This document shows positions 5,027 to 5,198 of a DNA stretch of 5,198 nt, in pieces. The position numbers and the translations under genes were made by a program. The notes beneath the pieces are model-generated. The model was given only the letters and a program-made list of their open reading frames with translations, had not been told where the DNA came from and made no database searches. Within the stretch, counting starts at the first letter, position 1. Every line of letters begins with the position of its first letter. Source of the stretch: Rickettsiales bacterium (lineage in GTDB: Bacteria; Pseudomonadota; Alphaproteobacteria; Rickettsiales; UBA1997); the NCBI GenBank assembly GCA_031269065.1, contig JAIRWJ010000088.1, forward strand, positions 1 through 5,198. Direction: 5' to 3'.

Positions 5027-5198
5027 ATGGTTAATCTAGTTGTTGTCGAAGGCCAGGAAGATATCAGCGTTGATCGATTTCTCCGGGCAATGTACATAAA
5101 TAGTAATATCACGGATATCTGGAGATTTATAAGAAAAAAAGAGATTACTGTTAATGATAAAAGGGTGGAGCAAAGCTATAAACTGAGGAATCGGGATG
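5027..5198 (+). CDS. rluC: RluC-type 23S rRNA pseudouridine synthase, N-terminal S4 domain (partial)
   Basis: The first 57 codons of a gene that runs off the window. Residues 13-57 form an S4 RNA-binding domain of the RluA/RluC/RluD family: SVDRFLR (14-20), RFIRKKEITVNDKRV (33-47) and SYKLRNRD (50-57), matching the RluC pattern of D-x-F-L-R, R-K-G-E-V-R-V-N-x-K-R and Y-x-L-x-x-G-D. Such enzymes convert specific uridines of 23S rRNA to pseudouridine in the cytoplasm; the catalytic Asp domain lies beyond the edge. The paralogue (RluC rather than RluD or RluA) is judged from the R-K-x-E-x-x-V-N-x-K-R-V form. ATG 5027 has no clear ribosome binding site; the in-frame TTG at 5015 is an alternative that adds four residues. 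Transcription is divergent from the gene at 4409. Confidence 0.85.
   Translation, partial: MVNLVVVEGQEDISVDRFLRAMYINSNITDIWRFIRKKEITVNDKRVEQSYKLRNRD

Noticed and set aside
4873..5112. Minus-strand 79-codon frame overlapping the start of the pseudouridine synthase gene
   Set aside because: The plus strand encodes a clear S4 domain over the same bases, and the minus-strand peptide has no motif.

Overview
The window looks like chromosomal DNA of a host-associated bacterium, most plausibly an alphaproteobacterium of the Rickettsiales type. This rests on three things: the HtpG sequence (its MIHSLYTN...ELISNxSDACDKLRY block is the form I associate with Rickettsia-like and gamma HtpG), AT-leaning spacers carrying a decayed insertion sequence and palindromic repeats, and large lineage-specific proteins without recognisable domains. 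The taxonomic call is an inference and could be wrong at the order level.

Layout. Positions 1-430 (+): the 3' end of an unidentified gene overlaps by 8 bp a small gene for a protein with an N-terminal signal peptide. Positions 440-731: a scar zone with a strong 12-bp hairpin (444-470), a frameshifted C-terminal transposase relic on the minus strand (about 491-690) and a 13-bp palindrome (719-731) just past the htpG stop. Positions 735-2675 (-): an intact htpG (Hsp90 chaperone, 646 aa). Positions 2676-2810: a spacer with a possible htpG promoter and a perfect Shine-Dalgarno/anti-Shine-Dalgarno 10-mer. Positions 2811-4409 (-): two reading frames that are really one 533-codon frame, broken by a single in-frame TGA at 3387-3389, exactly where a transmembrane helix would start. 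Positions 4410-5026: a non-coding spacer of about 620 bp between divergent genes, with an operator-like palindrome, four ACAGGAAA octamers, a doubtful short ORF and a candidate promoter. Positions 5027-5198 (+): the N-terminal S4 domain of an RluC-type 23S rRNA pseudouridine synthase, cut by the window edge.

The minus-strand membrane protein and htpG are co-directional with a 135-bp gap, so they could share a transcript, but nothing ties their functions together. The most notable item is the TGA-split membrane protein: a disordered, basic N-terminus, a helical middle, one transmembrane segment and a very highly charged tail. It has either been newly broken or is read through. No mobile defence system, CRISPR array, tRNA or rRNA gene was seen.
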